A DNA stretch of 64,000 bases, taken from Nageia nagi (Eukaryota > Pinophyta). Below are positions 61,690 to 64,000 of the stretch, one piece after another (positions within the stretch are counted from its first letter, which is position 1; every line of letters begins with the position of its first letter). The position numbers were made by a program, and so were the translations under genes. Where the stretch lies: positions 122,512,001 to 122,576,000 of the forward strand of contig JBITNC010000001.1 in NCBI GenBank assembly GCA_050084985.1. Reading direction: 5' to 3'. The notes under the pieces are model-generated. The model worked only from the letters and a program-made list of their open reading frames with translations, had not been told where the DNA came from and made no database searches.

Positions 61690-61862
61690 GGTTCATTTTT
61701 TGCATCCAATGTTGCATCCAAATTTACATTGGAAAAGTAAATAAATTGGAAAAAAAAGGTTTCTACACATGTTAATGCATAAGGATGCAAATTTGTGTCC
61801 TTTTTTATGTTTCATGATTTAAGACATAAAAAAGAAAGCAAATAAATATTTTGGTAGTATTT
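61690..61862 (-). repeat. CACTA right terminus with subterminal repeats
   Basis: TTTGCATCCAATGTTGCATCC and AAGGATGCAAATTTGTGTCC lie just inside TTTTGGTAGTA (61849-61859). The final three bases are TTT instead of GTG. Confidence 0.75.
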
Positions 61863-61865
61863 TAT

Positions 61866-62695
61866 GTAAGCTATACTAAGTAACTATGGTTGTCTCTTCT
61901 TAATTATCAACATTTTATTTCATCAAGTTGGATCTTGACATTTAGGATTGATATGTGGTTGGTATATAGCTTTAGTATATTTCTTATATTTTTTGGGGAT
62001 ACAAGAACCACTATTCACTTATTCTTAACATCAATTACTTGGCTTGTCTTTACTTTAATATGCTTGCTTTATATTTGAATGCATTTTCTTAACTTTTCAT
62101 AAAGGTCATGGAATCATTAGATGACACATCCTTCCTAGTTAGGTTGGGGATAGAGCTTGTATTACAAATTTATATGGAAGTTAGTTCTAAACCTATTTGC
62201 ATTGATTTTTGTGTTCACTTATTGTGTTTCATAGTTTCTAATCATTTATGTTCTTATTGTTTCACACCATGGGTTGAGATCATTGAATGGATTTCCTTGC
62301 ATTGTTTAAAAAAATGGGAGGAATAAGGTTTCATTCAGCATATTAAAATAGAACTCAATCCCAAAAAACCTACATCATACCATCATATTTTCTTATTTTT
62401 TATTTGAAATATTAAACCTCATTCACATAAAATAAAAATAAAACACATCCATTATAACCATCTCCCAATGTAGAAAATGTTAGATTGAACTATTGCATGC
62501 CATAACCATCAAAATAACAAAAAAACACATATAAATACATCCATCATATTTTCAAACTAAATCATATAAACCAATCATGATGTATACATATAAAAGGCGT
62601 CATCATCCATCACAAAAATACATAAGCCATCACGAGTTCTCTAAACATAAAACTATCATCTAGCAATAAGCATTAGTCTCATGTGTATACATCTA
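61866..62695. other. AT-rich stretch after the CACTA element
   Basis: Plus-strand frames 61890-62078 and 62108-62326 are hydrophobic or Cys-rich with no recognised family. This may be the other half of the DNA the CACTA element interrupted. Confidence 0.3.
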
Positions 62696-62699
62696 ACCT

Positions 62700-63640
62700 A
62701 TGTACTTTATCTAGAAAAAGTATGTGTATGTCCATTCTCAAAGCTATCAGAAAGAAGAGATATTTGATGTGGTATATCCATGGATTGGGATGTCTTTGAT
62801 ATTCTCCCCTCTGTGTGCTGGGTCCTATCTTGTGTACAAGAGATCATATGTCATGAGCTCACTACATGTGTACTCCTGGAGCCCATGTGTGTACCCTAAG
62901 TCTTATGAGTACTAATTTATGAACTTGATAGGATGTATGGTAGTGGAATGGTCCTCTATATGAACTCCATCACATAAATATGAATTCACTTATCCTAACT
63001 CTCTAGGCATTTATGTAGGTCATCTAGTTGATGACTCATACTTGCTATGGACTATGATATCTCTACCTCTCTGAATGGGCTCATCACTATCCAACTGCAT
63101 GGTTTCTAGCCTTTTTTCATTCTCCTATGCATGTTTCTCTAGACCCTACACCAATTGATGAAGCTCTAACTCGTAGATTTGACTCTCTTGCTTGCACTTC
63201 CTAGTATGCTCTAGGCTACACTCTCTCTCTACTAACTTCCAACCTCACTCTACTAGTTGATGATCTTTCTTTGTATTTGTTGGTCGCACTTTGCTAGCCA
63301 ACACTTTAAGTTAGGTATCCTCTCCTTAGTCAATGCTAGTCTAGGGTATATAATACCTATAGGATATCCTACATCATGTTGGGGGGATCTTTTCCTCTAT
63401 TTACCATGTTTTCCCTACCTTTATGTTGATGTGACCTCCTCATCCTCTACATGCTTCACGAACCACCATGGTGGATGTTGCATAATAAAACAAAAAATGG
63501 AGGCTTCTTTGTATCCTACATCATCCTAGAATTTGACTTCTTCCTCATCACTATTTAGCTCTACATAGGCCTCTTAGTAAATGAGATAAGGCTTACCATA
63601 TCTAAAATTTGATCTGTTGTATACCATATGCTCAAGAGGA
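62700..63640 (-). pseudogene. Decayed reading frame with coiled-coil-like segment
   Basis: On the minus strand, long protein-like runs are broken mostly by TAG and TAA at positions where Gln codons would fit. Readable blocks are a segment with ELNSDEEEVKF and EASIFCFIMQHPPWWFVKHV (63440-63590), then KLVERECSLEHTRKCKQESQ followed by IYELELHQLV (63150-63238) and ENEKRLETMQLDSDEP (63075-63125), both with heptad-like Leu/Ile spacing. A tail continues to about 62720. The family is not recognised; a transposon-encoded protein is the likeliest source. Confidence 0.45.
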
Positions 63641-64000
63641 ATATCCTAAATCTTTCCATACTATTAGAGTACTTAAGGGTACTCAAAGACCTTTATCTAC
63701 TCCTAATAGGTACATACCCATCTCACTCATTTGGGATAATCTAGCTAAGTCCTTTCCTCAGACCACATTAGTCTGCCCCTATAGGGTCTCTAGATCATAT
63801 CCATTACATGTAGTCTCCTAAATATATCCCTAAAATAAGCCACTTGGTCACTCTGTATGTGTCCCATCCTATACTTGTGCTTGTGTTCGCATCGCATCAT
63901 GTAGGGGCACTCTATGCTAGGCTCCTTGAAGGATAGAGCATCTTACACATATATATATACACTCTCAACCCCATACTTGTATAAATAAGGAGCATCATAT
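63641..64000. other. Window end, no supported gene
   Basis: The plus-strand frame 63609-63821 overlaps the decayed minus-strand frame and shows no motif. A short TA run lies at about 63948-63958. Confidence 0.3.

Larger units (their letters stand above)
51914..61862 (+). mobile_element. CACTA (En/Spm) DNA transposon, 9.9 kb, decayed
   Basis: The left end is CACTACTACCAAAAAAAGG. The right end on the minus strand is AAATACTACCAAAA, sharing TACTACCAAAA, with the outermost CAC mutated to AAA. Both ends are flanked by TAT (51911-51913 and 61863-61865), the 3-bp duplication CACTA elements make. Subterminal GATGCAAA/TTTGCATCC repeats cluster within about 350 bp of the left end and 200 bp of the right end. 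Tnp2-type transposase remnants lie inside. It also carries two other gene remnants and a telomere-like array. Confidence 0.85.

Overview
This looks like nuclear DNA of a large-genome seed plant, possibly a gymnosperm. The window is AT-rich and dominated by decayed LTR retrotransposons and one CACTA DNA transposon. The only clear host gene has plant GT/AG introns, one of them about 9.9 kb long. The species cannot be named from the sequence. Nothing prokaryotic or organellar was seen.

Layout. 1-2363: the 5' end of a minus-strand Ty3/gypsy-like element, with gag remnants, an initiator-Met primer site and a complete 1.13 kb LTR. 3507-7009: a decayed minus-strand Ty1/copia gag-pol. 7010-11860: AT-rich, gene-poor DNA. 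12300-23774: a seven-exon gene for HAUS augmin-like complex subunit 1 (AUG1), 301 codons, whose first intron (12340-22275) holds tRNA-like fragments and several local duplications. 24480-29540: gene-poor DNA with a minisatellite and one decayed reading frame. 29548-32184: a complete, young, minus-strand LTR element with two 321-bp LTRs (two differences by eye), a perfect 5-bp target duplication, primer site, polypurine tract and a single intact 308-aa Gag ORF but no pol. 32740-33800: satellite-like repeats.

38314-51728: an old plus-strand Ty3/gypsy element with two RNase H domains, as in the Tat lineage. Its integrase is interrupted at 46155/51554 by a second LTR element (46156-51553) that retains gag and protease but no visible RT, RNase H or integrase. 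Immediately downstream lies a 9.9 kb CACTA element (51914-61862, flanked by TAT on both sides). It carries Tnp2-type transposase remnants, an interstitial telomere-like array of about 1 kb, a decayed multi-exon gene ending in a SET-domain-like segment, and a second unrecognised multi-exon gene on the opposite strand. The window ends in a decayed minus-strand coiled-coil-like frame (about 62700-63640).

How it fits together: AUG1 is the only gene expected to be functional for the host. The rest is layered mobile DNA, with the nesting order readable from target duplications and interrupted frames. Two LTR elements that keep gag (one also protease) but lack the rest of pol would depend on enzymes supplied in trans. 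The most unusual object is the CACTA element and its cargo.
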